64,000 nt of DNA from positions 496,001-560,000 of the forward strand of contig NZ_JAPKNH010000002.1 in the NCBI RefSeq assembly GCF_026344005.1, read 5' to 3'. The translations under genes were made by a program, and so were the position numbers. Below are positions 1 through 8,878 of this stretch, piece after piece (the stretch's first letter is position 1; each line of letters begins with the position of its first letter). This DNA comes from Kaistia terrae (GTDB lineage Bacteria > Pseudomonadota > Alphaproteobacteria > Rhizobiales > Kaistiaceae). Under the pieces are notes generated by a model. The model saw only the letters and a list, made by a program, of their open reading frames with translations, had not been told where the DNA came from and did not search any database.

Positions 1-1716
1 GGTTGGTACTGGGTTCCGGGCGACACGTGGTCGCCGGCCTGGGTGACGTTCCGCGTCGGCGGCGGCGCCGTCGGCTGGGCGCCGATCGCCCCCGATCGTC
101 CGGGCTATGCCTATGGCGCGCCGGAACGCTACGAACCGCCCGTCTCGGAAAGCTGGGTGTTTGTCGACGACCAGTATTTCGACGATGACGACATTGGTCG
201 CCGGGCAGCCCCCGTGCGCGATGTCGGCCGTTACCTCGGCGAGGCGCGCGACGTGCGTCGTCCGAGGTTCGAGGATGGCCGCTACTTCAACGAGCCCGTC
301 CGTCGCCGCGACAGGCCCGGCCGCGAGGTCGTGTATGTCGACGACCAGCGCGACATCTTCGATGACGATCAGGGCGGCCGTATCGGCGTGTTCCGTCCGC
401 GCATCGACGATCAGCGTTTCGATGGCCGTCCGGGCCGGTTCGACCGCGACGTCCCACGCGACGATCGCACGTTGATCCATCAGTATGTCGAGCCCGATCC
501 GAAGGCGGCGATTGCCGGCGTCGTGTCGGCAGCGCTGCTCTCCGTGCTCAACCCGGACGAGCGCCGCGATCTGCGTCGTGACCGCGATCAGCCGCAGCAG
601 CGCGACCGCATGCAGGCGGAGATCAAGAAGCTGCAAGCTGAAAAGGCCGATCTTGTCGATCAGCAGCGCAAGGCGGCCGACGCCCGCGCTGCCGAGATCG
701 ACGCGGCCACCCAGAAGGCGGCACAGCAGCGTCAGGCCGACCAGGAGCGCATCCGCCAGGAACGCGCCGCCAGGGCTGACGAGGTGCTGAAGAAGGTCGA
801 GGCCAATCCGCAGCCGGCCGAGCCGCAGGCGCCCGCCGACGGCAATCCGCCGCCGGTCAATCCGGATCAGCCTCAGCGCCCGAACCGGCCGGATCGCGGT
901 CCGGACCAGCAGGGTCAGCCCGCCGGCCAGCAGCCGGATGGCCAGCAAGGCGAACGTCCGCGCCGCGAGCGTCCGTCCCAGCCGGCCGATCAGGCGCCTG
1001 CTGCCGAGCAGCCCGCTGCTCCTTCCAAGCCTGCGCCGGAGCGCAAGCCTGCGCCCGAGCAGAAGCCTTCGTCGGAACCCAAGCCGGCACCGGAAGCGGC
1101 GCCTGCCGAGCCGACGCAGGAGCCGCCTGCCAAGCCGCGCCGCGAGCGTCCTGCGAAGCCGGCCGAGGAACAGCCTGCGCCTTCAGCCCAGCCGGAGGCT
1201 GCGCCCCAGGCCGAGCCGGAGCAGGCTAAGCCCGCTCCCGAGCCGGAGGCAAAGCCTGAGAAGCCGCGTCGCGAACGCCCGGCGAAGCCCGCGGAGGAAG
1301 CGCCGGCTCGCCAGGAGCAGCCTGCTGCCGAACCGCAGCCGGAGTCCAAGCCGACGCAGCAGGAGCCGGCCGAGCGCCCGCGTCGACAGCGCCCGCAGGC
1401 CGAGCCCCAGGCAGAGCCGGCAGCGCCTGCCCAGAGCGAGGAAGCGCCGCGCCAGCGTCGCCAGCAGCGGGAAGAGCAACCCCAGCCGCAGGAGCAGCCC
1501 CGTCAGGAGCAGCCGCGCCAGCAGGAGCCGCAGCCCGAGCAGGCACAGCCGGAGCCCCAGCAGGAGCGTCCGCGCCGTCAGCGCGAGCCGCAGGCCGAGC
1601 AGGGCCAGCCGGAGCAACAGCAGGAGCAGCGCCAGCCCGAGCGTCGCGAGCGCCCGCAGCGCGGCGGCGATTGCCCCGAGGGCGCCGCCCAGCCGGATGG
1701 AAGCTGCGCCCAGTAG
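1..1716 (+). CDS. DUF6600-like secreted protein with Pro/Glu/Gln/Arg-rich tail (5' end missing)
   Basis: The reading frame is open from base 1, so the start and any signal peptide lie upstream of the window. A GTG at 43 is in frame but sits inside conserved sequence. The first residues (GWYWVPGDTWSPAWVTFR, then GGGAVGWAPIAP) resemble the Trp/Gly-rich repeat of DUF6600-type secreted or envelope proteins. Next comes an Asp/Arg-rich stretch of about 130 residues, then a predicted coiled-coil segment (QQRDRMQAEIKKLQAEKADL and onward). The last 300 residues or so are low complexity, built from repeated Pro-Ala-Glu, Gln-Glu-Gln-Pro and Arg-Arg-Glu-Arg-Pro units, ending in a short tail with two Cys (GDCPEG...DGSCAQ). 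A strong terminator follows 25 bp after the stop. Function is unknown; an envelope-associated or periplasm-spanning protein is an inference from composition. Confidence 0.75.
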   Translation, partial: GWYWVPGDTWSPAWVTFRVGGGAVGWAPIAPDRPGYAYGAPERYEPPVSESWVFVDDQYFDDDDIGRRAAPVRDVGRYLGEARDVRRPRFEDGRYFNEPVRRRDRPGREVVYVDDQRDIFDDDQGGRIGVFRPRIDDQRFDGRPGRFDRDVPRDDRTLIHQYVEPDPKAAIAGVVSAALLSVLNPDERRDLRRDRDQPQQRDRMQAEIKKLQAEKADLVDQQRKAADARAAEIDAATQKAAQQRQADQERIRQERAARADEVLKKVEANPQPAEPQAPADGNPPPVNPDQPQRPNRPDRGPDQQGQPAGQQPDGQQGERPRRERPSQPADQAPAAEQPAAPSKPAPERKPAPEQKPSSEPKPAPEAAPAEPTQEPPAKPRRERPAKPAEEQPAPSAQPEAAPQAEPEQAKPAPEPEAKPEKPRRERPAKPAEEAPARQEQPAAEPQPESKPTQQEPAERPRRQRPQAEPQAEPAAPAQSEEAPRQRRQQREEQPQPQEQPRQEQPRQQEPQPEQAQPEPQQERPRRQREPQAEQGQPEQQQEQRQPERRERPQRGGDCPEGAAQPDGSCAQ

Positions 1717-1741
1717 GGCGTCGACTTCAGCCTAGAATGAG

Positions 1742-1777
1742 AAAGCCGGCCGCGTCACCGCGGCCGGCTTTTTCTTT
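1742..1777 (+). terminator. Rho-independent terminator
   Basis: A perfect 13-bp stem (AAAGCCGGCCGCG at 1742-1754, complement at 1759-1771) with a TCAC loop is followed by TTCTTT. It ends the DUF6600-like gene. The stem begins with AAA, so it could also stop minus-strand transcription from the HlyU-family gene. Confidence 0.85.
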
Positions 1778-1802
1778 GTAGAGCCTTGGATTCCGTTAGC
1801 GA

Positions 1803-2093
1803 TCAGTTGGTGTCGAAAATCCGGTCGCCCTGCTCGTCGATGATCTGCTTGCCCTTGAGGACAGAGAATTCGGCGGCGGCGTCGCGGCTTGCGTGCGAAT
1901 CAACGCGGACAAACCGATAGGATTTTTCGACGCCGTCGATGGTCTTCTCGATGAAGCCGGCGGTCTTGTACTGGCCGCCGTCCGAAAAGGGAGCCGGGCG
2001 GATGTTGTAGCCCTTGTACTCGGTGGCTTCTTCCTTGGCTTCGGCAGCTTTTCCACCACCACCACCGCCGAACAGCTTCTTCAGGAACGACAT
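1803..2093 (-). CDS. HlyU family protein
   Basis: This is a 96-residue protein starting MSFLKKLFGGGGGG, the usual N-terminus of alphaproteobacterial HlyU-family proteins. Further on are the motifs YKGYNIRPAP, GGQYKTAGFIEK and GKQIIDEQGDRIFD. HlyU of Vibrio is a hemolysin gene activator, but the short alphaproteobacterial members are uncharacterised. An ATG at 2093 was chosen over longer in-frame starts because an AGAGG Shine-Dalgarno lies just upstream and because the family begins at this Met. It is convergent with the upstream plus-strand gene and follows the Uma2 gene on the same strand by 35 bp. DNA binding is not evident from the sequence. Confidence 0.85.
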   Translation of the reverse strand: MSFLKKLFGGGGGGKAAEAKEEATEYKGYNIRPAPFSDGGQYKTAGFIEKTIDGVEKSYRFVRVDSHASRDAAAEFSVLKGKQIIDEQGDRIFDTN

Positions 2094-2128
2094 CGATAGA
2101 CCTCTGATTGACGCTTTGTGTCCGAGGC

Positions 2129-2719
2129 TTAGCGCGATCCGTCGTCCAGGTCGAGATCGGCAAGGCGCAGCCCGAACTGCGAAGGCGCGAAGGCGGGAAC
2201 GACGAGATCCTCGGCACGCCATGGCGTGATCGACTGGTAGCGCCCGTCCTTCGGCTCGCGATGGACGTGGACGATGTTGGCGACAGCGTCGATTACCCAG
2301 AGCTCACGGATGCCGAAATGGGCGTAAATGAGCGCTTTCGGTCCCAAGTCGAAACCGAGCGAACTGTCGGAGAGTTCGACGGCGAGCAGGGCAGTACCGC
2401 CGTCGAGACGGCGGATGCCGATCGCCCGTTCGAAGAGCACGACGTCAGGCTCCAGGTACGTATCCAGCGCCAGGCGAAAGGTTGTTTCCGGGATGAGCTC
2501 GATCGTCTCCGGCGCCACGCGATACCAGTGGCGGAGCAACCTTGCCTTCAATGTCTCGTGCCGGCTGCCTTTGGGATTCATCGGAATGAGCTCTCCCCCG
2601 ATCAGCTCGACCCGTTCCCCGTCGCGCAGCAAGCCGACCTCGCTCATACGCTCGACCTCCTTCACCGTGAAACCACGGCGGGGCAAACCGGCGTTCTCGA
2701 TCAGGGTGCGGACGTTCAT
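2129..2719 (-). CDS. Uma2 family endonuclease-like protein (DUF820)
   Basis: The 196-residue protein has the Uma2/DUF820 layout: an N-terminal helical part (FTVKEVERMSEVGLL), then GERVELIGGELIPM, HETLKARLLRHW, the core EPDVVLFER, LAVELSDSSLGFD, KALIYAHFGIRELWVID, and a C-terminal strand region. The PD-(D/E)XK-like set can be read as the E of VELIGGE, the D of EPDVV and E-x-S of VELSDSS; the usual Lys appears in GPKALIYA. These proteins are abundant in cyanobacteria and scattered in Alphaproteobacteria, and their role is unproven. The gene lies between HlyU and the rpoD terminator and is probably transcribed with HlyU. Confidence 0.8.
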   Translation of the reverse strand: MNVRTLIENAGLPRRGFTVKEVERMSEVGLLRDGERVELIGGELIPMNPKGSRHETLKARLLRHWYRVAPETIELIPETTFRLALDTYLEPDVVLFERAIGIRRLDGGTALLAVELSDSSLGFDLGPKALIYAHFGIRELWVIDAVANIVHVHREPKDGRYQSITPWRAEDLVVPAFAPSQFGLRLADLDLDDGSR

Positions 2720-2732
2720 TCGCCCATTCTAA

Positions 2733-2768
2733 AACAAAAGGGCCGCTCTCGCGAGCGGCCCTTTTGTT
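2733..2768 (-). terminator. Terminator downstream of rpoD (bidirectional in form)
   Basis: A perfect 16-bp inverted repeat (AACAAAAGGGCCGCTC at 2733-2748, complement at 2753-2768) with a TCGC loop is flanked on both sides by A/T runs. Read on the minus strand it follows the rpoD stop codon by 24 bp. Confidence 0.9.
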
Positions 2769-2792
2769 ATCGTCGAAGCGAGGCTTCGAAGA

Positions 2793-4790
2793 CTAATTGT
2801 CGAGGAACGAGCGCAGCTTGCGCGAACGGCTCGGGTGCTTGAGCTTGCGCAGCGCCTTGGCCTCGATCTGACGGATACGCTCGCGCGTCACCGAGAACTG
2901 CTGGCCGACTTCTTCCAGCGTGTGGTCGGTGTTCATGCCGATGCCGAAGCGCATGCGCAGCACGCGCTCTTCACGCGGCGTGAGCGAGGCCAGAACCCGC
3001 GTCGTCGTCTCGCGAAGGTTCGACTGGATCGCGGCGTCGATCGGCAGGATCGCCATCTTGTCCTCGATGAAGTCGCCGAGATGCGAATCTTCCTCGTCGC
3101 CGATCGGCGTTTCGAGGGAGATCGGCTCCTTGGCGATCTTCAGGACCTTGCGGACCTTTTCGAGCGGCATGGCCAGCTTCTCGGCCAGTTCTTCCGGGGT
3201 CGGCTCGCGGCCGATCTCGTGCAGCATCTGGCGCGAGGTGCGGACGATCTTGTTGATCGTCTCGATCATGTGAACCGGGATACGGATCGTGCGGGCCTGG
3301 TCGGCGATCGAACGCGTGATCGCCTGGCGGATCCACCAGGTCGCATAGGTCGAGAACTTGTAGCCGCGACGGTATTCGAACTTATCGACCGCCTTCATCA
3401 GGCCGATATTGCCTTCCTGGATCAGGTCGAGGAACTGCAGGCCACGGTTCGTGTACTTCTTGGCAATCGAGATCACGAGGCGAAGGTTGGCCTCGACCAT
3501 TTCCTTCTTGGCCTGGCGTGCTTCCTTCTCGCCCTTCTGCACCATGTGGACGATGCGGCGATATTCGGTGATTTCCAGGCCGGTCTCGGTCGCGAGATTC
3601 TGGATATCGCCGCGCAGTTCGCGGATCCGGTCCTTGCCGTTGGTGACAAAGTCCTTCCAGCCGCGACCGCCCAGATTGGCAACGCGACGCAGCCAGTTCG
3701 GATCGAGTTCCGAACCCTGGTATTCGCGCAAAAACTCTTCGCGCGATACGCGATAGCTTTCGGCCAGGCGCAGAAGGCGACCTTCGGAACTGACGAGGCT
3801 CTTGTTGATCGCATAGAGCTGCTCGACCAGCGAATCGATGCGGTGCTGGTTCAGCGAGAGCGACTTGACCTCGAGGATCAGGTCGTCCTTCAGCTTCTTG
3901 TAGCGGCGCTCCTGCGAGGGCGAGAGCGTCTCGTTCTTGAGACGGCCTTCGACCAGCTGGTCCTGCAGGCGGCGGAGCTTCTTGTAGTTCTCGGCGACGT
4001 TGTCGAAGGTCTCGACGACCTTCGGCTTCAGCTCGGCCTCCATGGCGGCAAGCGACATGTTGTTTTCGAGGTCGTCCTCGTCGTCATTGTCGTCGGTCGG
4101 CGGCGGAATCGGCGCTTCGGCGTCTTCCTCTTCCGCGGCAGCCTGGCCAAACGGCACGCCGCCGGGGCCCGCCATCGGGGCGTTCTTCGCCTCGGGGCCG
4201 GCATAAGTCGCTTCGAGATCGATGATGTCGCGCAGCAGGATCTTGCCTTCGGCAAGTTCCTCCTTCCAGATGATGATGGCCTGGAAGGTGAGGGGGCTCT
4301 CGCAGAGCCCGGCGATCATGGTTTCGCGACCGGCCTCGATGCGCTTCGCAATGGCGATTTCGCCTTCGCGCGACAGCAATTCGACCGAGCCCATCTCGCG
4401 CAGATACATGCGGACGGGATCGTCGGTACGGTCGGTCGGCTCCTTGGTGGTGGTGGTGCGCGCGACCGCGGTGCCGGTTGATTCGGCGAGCTCGCCCGCT
4501 TCCTCTTCGGCGTCGGCAGCCGTCGGTTCTTCGGCTTCTTCGACCTCGTCGGCCTCGATCACATTGATGCCCATTTCGGAGAGCATCGAGAGGATGTCTT
4601 CGATCTGTTCCGAACCGACCTGCTCGGACGGCAGGACCGAATTCAGCTCTTCATAGGTCACAAAGCCGCGCTTCTTGGCGACCTTGATCATCCGCTTGAC
4701 GGCGGCATCCGAGAGGTCGAGAAGCGGACCGTCCTGCGGCTCGGCCTGCGCGTCCTGCGCCTCTTCGTTTTCCTGAACCTTGGTCGCCAT
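2793..4790 (-). CDS. rpoD: RNA polymerase primary sigma factor RpoD (sigma-70)
   Basis: The 665-residue protein starts [12 protein letters not shown] and has the full primary sigma layout. There is an N-terminal region 1.1 ([20 protein letters not shown]), then [11 protein letters not shown] (1.2). A long acidic non-conserved spacer follows ([20 protein letters not shown]). Region 2 reads [36 protein letters not shown] and [15 protein letters not shown]. Region 3 follows, and region 4 carries [20 protein letters not shown] and ends [11 protein letters not shown]. It directs RNA polymerase to housekeeping promoters. ATG 4790 was chosen because GGAG lies just upstream and the N-terminus is canonical. 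dnaG lies 173 bp upstream on the same strand, the usual alphaproteobacterial order; the gap probably holds rpoD's own promoter. Confidence 0.98.
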   Translation of the reverse strand: MATKVQENEEAQDAQAEPQDGPLLDLSDAAVKRMIKVAKKRGFVTYEELNSVLPSEQVGSEQIEDILSMLSEMGINVIEADEVEEAEEPTAADAEEEAGELAESTGTAVARTTTTKEPTDRTDDPVRMYLREMGSVELLSREGEIAIAKRIEAGRETMIAGLCESPLTFQAIIIWKEELAEGKILLRDIIDLEATYAGPEAKNAPMAGPGGVPFGQAAAEEEDAEAPIPPPTDDNDDEDDLENNMSLAAMEAELKPKVVETFDNVAENYKKLRRLQDQLVEGRLKNETLSPSQERRYKKLKDDLILEVKSLSLNQHRIDSLVEQLYAINKSLVSSEGRLLRLAESYRVSREEFLREYQGSELDPNWLRRVANLGGRGWKDFVTNGKDRIRELRGDIQNLATETGLEITEYRRIVHMVQKGEKEARQAKKEMVEANLRLVISIAKKYTNRGLQFLDLIQEGNIGLMKAVDKFEYRRGYKFSTYATWWIRQAITRSIADQARTIRIPVHMIETINKIVRTSRQMLHEIGREPTPEELAEKLAMPLEKVRKVLKIAKEPISLETPIGDEEDSHLGDFIEDKMAILPIDAAIQSNLRETTTRVLASLTPREERVLRMRFGIGMNTDHTLEEVGQQFSVTRERIRQIEAKALRKLKHPSRSRKLRSFLDN

Positions 4791-4963
4791 GCTGTTCTCC
4801 GTCTTGGCAGAGGCTTCGCGCCAGACGGTTCTCGTCCGTCGCGCTCGCACACCACCGTTAAACCCTAGAGGCGGCAGGAGGTTTCCCTCTCACCGTCGGT
4901 CTCCCGACAATTAGACTTTCTTGTCTTAAGGCCCGCTTAACCTTACGCCGCCGACTGTCGATC

Positions 4964-6907
4964 CTACATCGACTTCTGTCGTCGGCCCGAACTGAGTCCG
5001 AAACCCTCGATCTGGGCCTCGGTGCCGTCGCTGTTTGCCATTTGGTTCTGGATGTCGATCATCTGCGCCAGATTGGCGTCGCTGGGGTCTGTGGCTAGAG
5101 CCGCCTCGGCATCCTTAAGTTCCTTATGTAACGTTCGCGCCTTCCTGTGCAAGGTTAGAGCCTGCATCCAACCGTCCGCAGCGTCACGATCCGACGCATC
5201 CGCCCTTGCCTGCCAATTGCCACATCGCTCGATTTGCTGGTCGAGCTTGTCGAGCAATTCGCCGAATCGCGCGGTTATGAGCCGGTCGCGCAAGCCTCCC
5301 CCTTCGATATGAGGATCCTCGGCCGCAATCTCTAGGATTTGCGTGCGAAGAGAGTCAAGTTCGCGATTCGTCAACTCGATCTGCGCGAACTCGTCCAGAA
5401 GGTCGGGGACAAGGCCCGGATGGTTAGCCATGGTCATCACCAGCACCACTTCGCGCAGTGGCGCCTGCACCCGGCCGGAGAGCGTCGTCGAGCGCTTCAG
5501 GCTCTCCGAAATGATCGGCGGAGGCTGACGAATCGGCCGCGAGGAGCCATTGCCGCCGCCGCCGCGCTGGTCATTGCGCCGCTCGCCATTGCCGCGCTGC
5601 TGGCGATTGCCGTTTTTCTGGCCATAGCCGAAAAACTCGCGCGCACGCTCGGAAAATGCCTGTTCGTAGTGATGGCGGATGCTCTCGTCGGCCACTGTGC
5701 GGGCGATGTCGCGCAGCCGCGCTTCCAGCGCCGCGCGCCGCTCCGGCGTTTCGAATCCGCCGCCATCGGTCTCGCGCGTCCACACCATGTCGAAGAGCGG
5801 GCGGGCGGCGGCCAGCACCTGCGCCATTGCCTCGCGACCGGCCGAACGGATCAGGTCGTCCGGATCCTGGCCTTCCGGCAAAAGCGCGAAACGCACCGTC
5901 TTGCCGGGCTTCAGGGCAGCCAGCGCCAGATCGGCGGCGCGATACGCCGCACGCAAACCGGCCTTGTCGCCGTCGAAACAGAGAATCGGTTCCGGCGTCA
6001 GCCGCCACAGCAGGTCGAGCTGGCGCTCGGTCAGCGCCGTGCCGAGCGGGGCGACGGTATGGCCGAAGCCCGCCGTCGACATCGCGATGACGTCGACATA
6101 GCCCTCGACGGTGATGATCGTGCCGGCGCTCTGCACCGCCTTGCGCGCCTCAAAGCCGTTGTAGAGCAGGTCGCCCTTGCGGAAGAGCACAGTCTCCGGC
6201 GAGTTCAGGTATTTGGCCTGCGCATCGGCGGAGAGCGCGCGACCGCCGAAGGCGACGATGCGGCCCCTGAAGTCCGTAATCGGGAACATGACGCGATCGC
6301 GAAAGCGGTCGTAGGAAACCGGAATGTCCTCGCCCGAGATCAGCAGGCCCGTCGCGATCATGTCCTCGTGCGGCACGCCTTTTGACGCGAGGTGTTCCTT
6401 CAGCGCGTTGCGGCTCTGGCGCGAATAGCCCAAGCGGAAGCGGCGCTGGATGTCGGGGCCGAGCGCGCGGCCGTTCAAATAGCCCCGGGCGCTGGCGCCG
6501 TCGCGCGATTGCAGCCCTTCCTCGAAGAAGCGGCAGGCAATCTCCATCACCTCATGCAGCGAGGCGCGCTTGCGCTCTTCTTCCTCGGCATGGACGTCGC
6601 GCGCCGGCATGGAAAGGCCAGCTTCGCCCGCCAGCCGCTCGACGGCTTCGGGGAAGGAGAGGCCTTCGAGCTTGGTCAGGAAGGTGAAGTGGTCGCCTGA
6701 TTCGCCGCAGCCGAAGCAATGGAAGCGGCCCTTGCGATCCTCGGCATGGAAGGAGGGGGATTTTTCGCCATGGAACGGGCAGCAGGCCCAGAAATCACCC
6801 TTCTGCGGCTGCGACTTGCGCCGGTCCCACGTCACACGTTGCCCGACGATCGAGGAGATCGGCAGGCGGGCACGGATGTCGTCGAGAAAGGAAGGCGAGA
6901 AGCGCAT
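4964..6907 (-). CDS. dnaG: DNA primase DnaG
   Basis: The 647-residue protein begins MRFSPSFLDDIRARLPIS. A CHC2 zinc finger is visible as CCPFH at about residues 42-46 plus HCFGCG at about 63-68. The RNA polymerase core has GRIVAFGGRAL, and a TOPRIM domain carries the acidic EGYVDVIAMS motif and CFDGDKAGLRAA. The C-terminal 200 residues form a variable helicase-interacting region after an Arg/Asn/Gly-rich linker (QKNGNRQQRGNGERRNDQRG). It makes RNA primers at the replication fork together with DnaB. ATG 6907 is preferred over an upstream in-frame ATG because homology begins there. The gene precedes rpoD on the same strand. Confidence 0.97.
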   Translation of the reverse strand: MRFSPSFLDDIRARLPISSIVGQRVTWDRRKSQPQKGDFWACCPFHGEKSPSFHAEDRKGRFHCFGCGESGDHFTFLTKLEGLSFPEAVERLAGEAGLSMPARDVHAEEEERKRASLHEVMEIACRFFEEGLQSRDGASARGYLNGRALGPDIQRRFRLGYSRQSRNALKEHLASKGVPHEDMIATGLLISGEDIPVSYDRFRDRVMFPITDFRGRIVAFGGRALSADAQAKYLNSPETVLFRKGDLLYNGFEARKAVQSAGTIITVEGYVDVIAMSTAGFGHTVAPLGTALTERQLDLLWRLTPEPILCFDGDKAGLRAAYRAADLALAALKPGKTVRFALLPEGQDPDDLIRSAGREAMAQVLAAARPLFDMVWTRETDGGGFETPERRAALEARLRDIARTVADESIRHHYEQAFSERAREFFGYGQKNGNRQQRGNGERRNDQRGGGGNGSSRPIRQPPPIISESLKRSTTLSGRVQAPLREVVLVMTMANHPGLVPDLLDEFAQIELTNRELDSLRTQILEIAAEDPHIEGGGLRDRLITARFGELLDKLDQQIERCGNWQARADASDRDAADGWMQALTLHRKARTLHKELKDAEAALATDPSDANLAQMIDIQNQMANSDGTEAQIEGFGLSSGRRQKSM

Positions 6908-7049
6908 TGGACCCCGGGGCAGGTGATGACCCTCCAATTTAGGGCCTGGCGGCGCGAAGCGCAAAGCCATCGAGCGACTTATGCCCGCTATGCAGGGCGG
7001 TATGATGGCGCAGGTCGAGGAGTCCTTATCGAGGGCGAAATCTGTCTTC

Positions 7050-7174
7050 CCACCTCTCCCTGAGGGAGAGGTCGGAGCGAAGCTCCGGGTGAGGGTTTAG
7101 GATACTATCCGGTGAGGCCGTAAGCCCTCACCCGCCGCACTTCGTGCGTCGACCTCTCCCTCAGGGAGAGGTGA
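7050..7174. repeat. Intergenic multi-hairpin palindromic repeat (family A)
   Basis: The element of about 125 bp is bounded by CACCTCTCCCTGAGGGAGAG and its inverted counterpart. Inside are a GGAGCGAAGCTCC hairpin and GGGTGAGGG / CCCTCACCC arms, then GCACTTCGTGC. Close copies occur at 49895-50017 and 52179-52300, and an isolated outer palindrome at 11268-11292. Such elements are common in Hyphomicrobiales intergenic DNA and may be REP/BIME-like and transcription-terminating. Confidence 0.85.
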
Positions 7175-7196
7175 AGTATAGCTATTCATTCATAGC

Positions 7197-8165
7197 CTAA
7201 ACCTCCAGCGCGTCGCCCCAGTCGATCCGGCGGGCTGCCTTGAACAGCTCGCCGTCGCGCTTGGTGATCAGCCGTGTTTCGGCCGCGCCGGACGCCAGAC
7301 AGAGTTTCAAGCTGACCTTGCCGCTGCCGGAGCGCGGGGGTGAGAGAACGCGACCGGTGGTGCGGGTGGCCGGCGCCTTCGACACGGCCAGATAGATGAA
7401 CTTCTCGTCCTCGAACGGCACCACCGCGCCCTTGCTGCGCAGATGGATTTTTGTTCGCGCCACGCGGCGGGAGAAATGGCACCAGTCGGGCGAAACGATC
7501 GGGCAGGGCGCCTCATGGGCGCAAGGCGCCACGATATGCGCACCAAGGCCCAGAAGCTGCGTGCGGACGTCGAGAATGCGTTGCCAGCCGGCTGGCGTGC
7601 CGGGCTCTACCACCAGCAGCAGCGAGCCGGTCGCGCGCCACGCGGCTTCAATCAGCGCCGCGCGGGCGTCGAGTTCAAGCTCGTCGAGCACATAGGCGAT
7701 GGTGACGAGATCGTGCGCATCGACAGCGAGCTTGCCCTTGGAAAAATCCGCCGCGCGCCATTCGCGCTTGAAGGGCAGGGCCGAGGCGGCGAGCTTTTCG
7801 CCCCAGCGCCGCATCGTCGGGCTGCCCTCGATCATCAGCGTATCGTCGATCGACGGCCATGTATCGCGCGCCGCCCACATGGCGGTGCCGGGGCCCGCGC
7901 CGAGGTCGAGCAGCGACTTCGGCGCGAAGTCCGGCATCTGCTGCTCGGCCTCGCCCATCGCGGCGCGGACGGCGGCGAAGGTGGCCGGCAGCCGCGCCGC
8001 CAGATAGGCGCGCGCGGCGTCGTCTTCGGAGACATGGAAGCGGCCATCGCGAAGCTCGCTGCGATAGCGCTGCGAGAGCATGGCGGACGCTTCGGCAAGC
8101 GCTGCCGTCGAGGCGCCCTCGAGCGCCGCGTCGACGGCGTCGCGAAGGGCCGGCGGCAGTTCCAT
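7197..8165 (-). CDS. Rsm22-family small ribosomal subunit methyltransferase-like protein
   Basis: The 322-residue protein begins MELPPALRDAVDAALEG. A SAM-binding core is visible as SLLDLGAGPGTAMWAARD, followed by the acidic-loop region LMIEGSPTMRRWGEK and the strand HDLVTIAYVLDEL. A Cys-containing segment CAHEAPCPI and WCHFSRRVAR match the Rsm22 family, where such cysteines are associated with an iron-sulfur cluster. The C-terminus (FIYLAVSK, TGRVLSPPR) also fits. The family is linked to small-subunit ribosome biogenesis; the bacterial target is not established. It follows the YqeY-like gene by 11 bp on the same strand, so the two are probably co-transcribed. Confidence 0.85.
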   Translation of the reverse strand: MELPPALRDAVDAALEGASTAALAEASAMLSQRYRSELRDGRFHVSEDDAARAYLAARLPATFAAVRAAMGEAEQQMPDFAPKSLLDLGAGPGTAMWAARDTWPSIDDTLMIEGSPTMRRWGEKLAASALPFKREWRAADFSKGKLAVDAHDLVTIAYVLDELELDARAALIEAAWRATGSLLLVVEPGTPAGWQRILDVRTQLLGLGAHIVAPCAHEAPCPIVSPDWCHFSRRVARTKIHLRSKGAVVPFEDEKFIYLAVSKAPATRTTGRVLSPPRSGSGKVSLKLCLASGAAETRLITKRDGELFKAARRIDWGDALEV

Positions 8166-8176
8166 TCTCGTCTACC

Positions 8177-8629
8177 CTAGCTGGAGAGAGCTGCCTTGAC
8201 GGCGGCGCTGGCCTTGGAGAAGTCCATCTGGCCGGCATAGCGGGCCTTCAGCTCGGACATCACCTTGTTCATGTCGCGGATGCCGCTGGCGCCCGTCTCG
8301 ACGACGATGGCGGCAATGGCTGCCTTCGCTTCGTCCTCGTTGAGCTGCTTGGGCAGGTATTCCTCGATGGTGGCGATTTCCTCGCGTTCCTGCGCGGCGA
8401 GCTCGGGACGGCCATTGTCCTCGTAGATCTTCGCCGATTCGAGCCGCTGCTTGACCATCTTGGCCAAGAGGTCGATCAGTTCGACATCGGTGGCCTCGCC
8501 GGTGCCGGCTGTGCGCGCGACGATATCGCGATCCTTGATCGCCGCCATGATCAGGCGAAGCGTTCCGGTGCGTTGCTTGTCCTTGGCCAGCATTGCCGTT
8601 TTCAGGGCAGCCGTGATGGTGTCGCGCAT
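8177..8629 (-). CDS. GatB/YqeY domain-containing protein
   Basis: The 150-residue all-helical protein begins MRDTITAALKTAMLAKDK, with the family motifs RLIMAAIKDRDI, IDLLAKMVKQRLES, IYEDNGRPELAAQEREEI, IEEYLPKQL and a C-terminal MNKVMSELKARYAGQMDFSK. YqeY proteins resemble the tRNA-binding tail of the GatB amidotransferase subunit; the function of the stand-alone form is poorly defined. ATG 8629 was chosen for an AGGAG Shine-Dalgarno nearby and the normal family start. It is divergent from carA, with about 250 bp between them. Confidence 0.92.
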   Translation of the reverse strand: MRDTITAALKTAMLAKDKQRTGTLRLIMAAIKDRDIVARTAGTGEATDVELIDLLAKMVKQRLESAKIYEDNGRPELAAQEREEIATIEEYLPKQLNEDEAKAAIAAIVVETGASGIRDMNKVMSELKARYAGQMDFSKASAAVKAALSS

Positions 8630-8737
8630 GGTCAATCTCCTTGAACGCTGCCGCACCATAGAGAAGCTTGGCGCGGCCTTCAAGCGCATCTATGCTAAAG
8701 CATTGAAATGTCTATCTTTTGTATTTTCCGGTTCGGG

Positions 8738-8766
8738 TTGACGGGTTGGGCCTCTTGGCCTAGTTT
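8738..8766 (+). promoter_or_regulatory. Putative sigma-70 promoter for carA
   Basis: TTGACG at 8738-8743 is separated by exactly 17 bp from TAGTTT at 8761-8766, about 110 bp before the carA ATG. The box quality is good at -35 and weak at -10. Confidence 0.5.
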
Positions 8767-8878
8767 CCCGGCAAATGGGCGCGAGGCGGTGGATCCCTAG
8801 GATCCGCTGCGTTTCTGTGTGGCATCAGCTTGCCGGCACGAGCTTGACGCCCGACCATTCGAGACCAGCAGGTAGACC

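Noticed and set aside
2835-4481. Open frame of about 548 codons on the plus strand opposite rpoD
   Set aside because: It is a frame mirror of a high-GC gene, without family motifs, on the opposite strand of a certain rpoD.
5339-6385. Long plus-strand frame opposite dnaG
   Set aside because: No motifs, Arg/Ala-rich composition of a shadow, opposite a certain primase gene.
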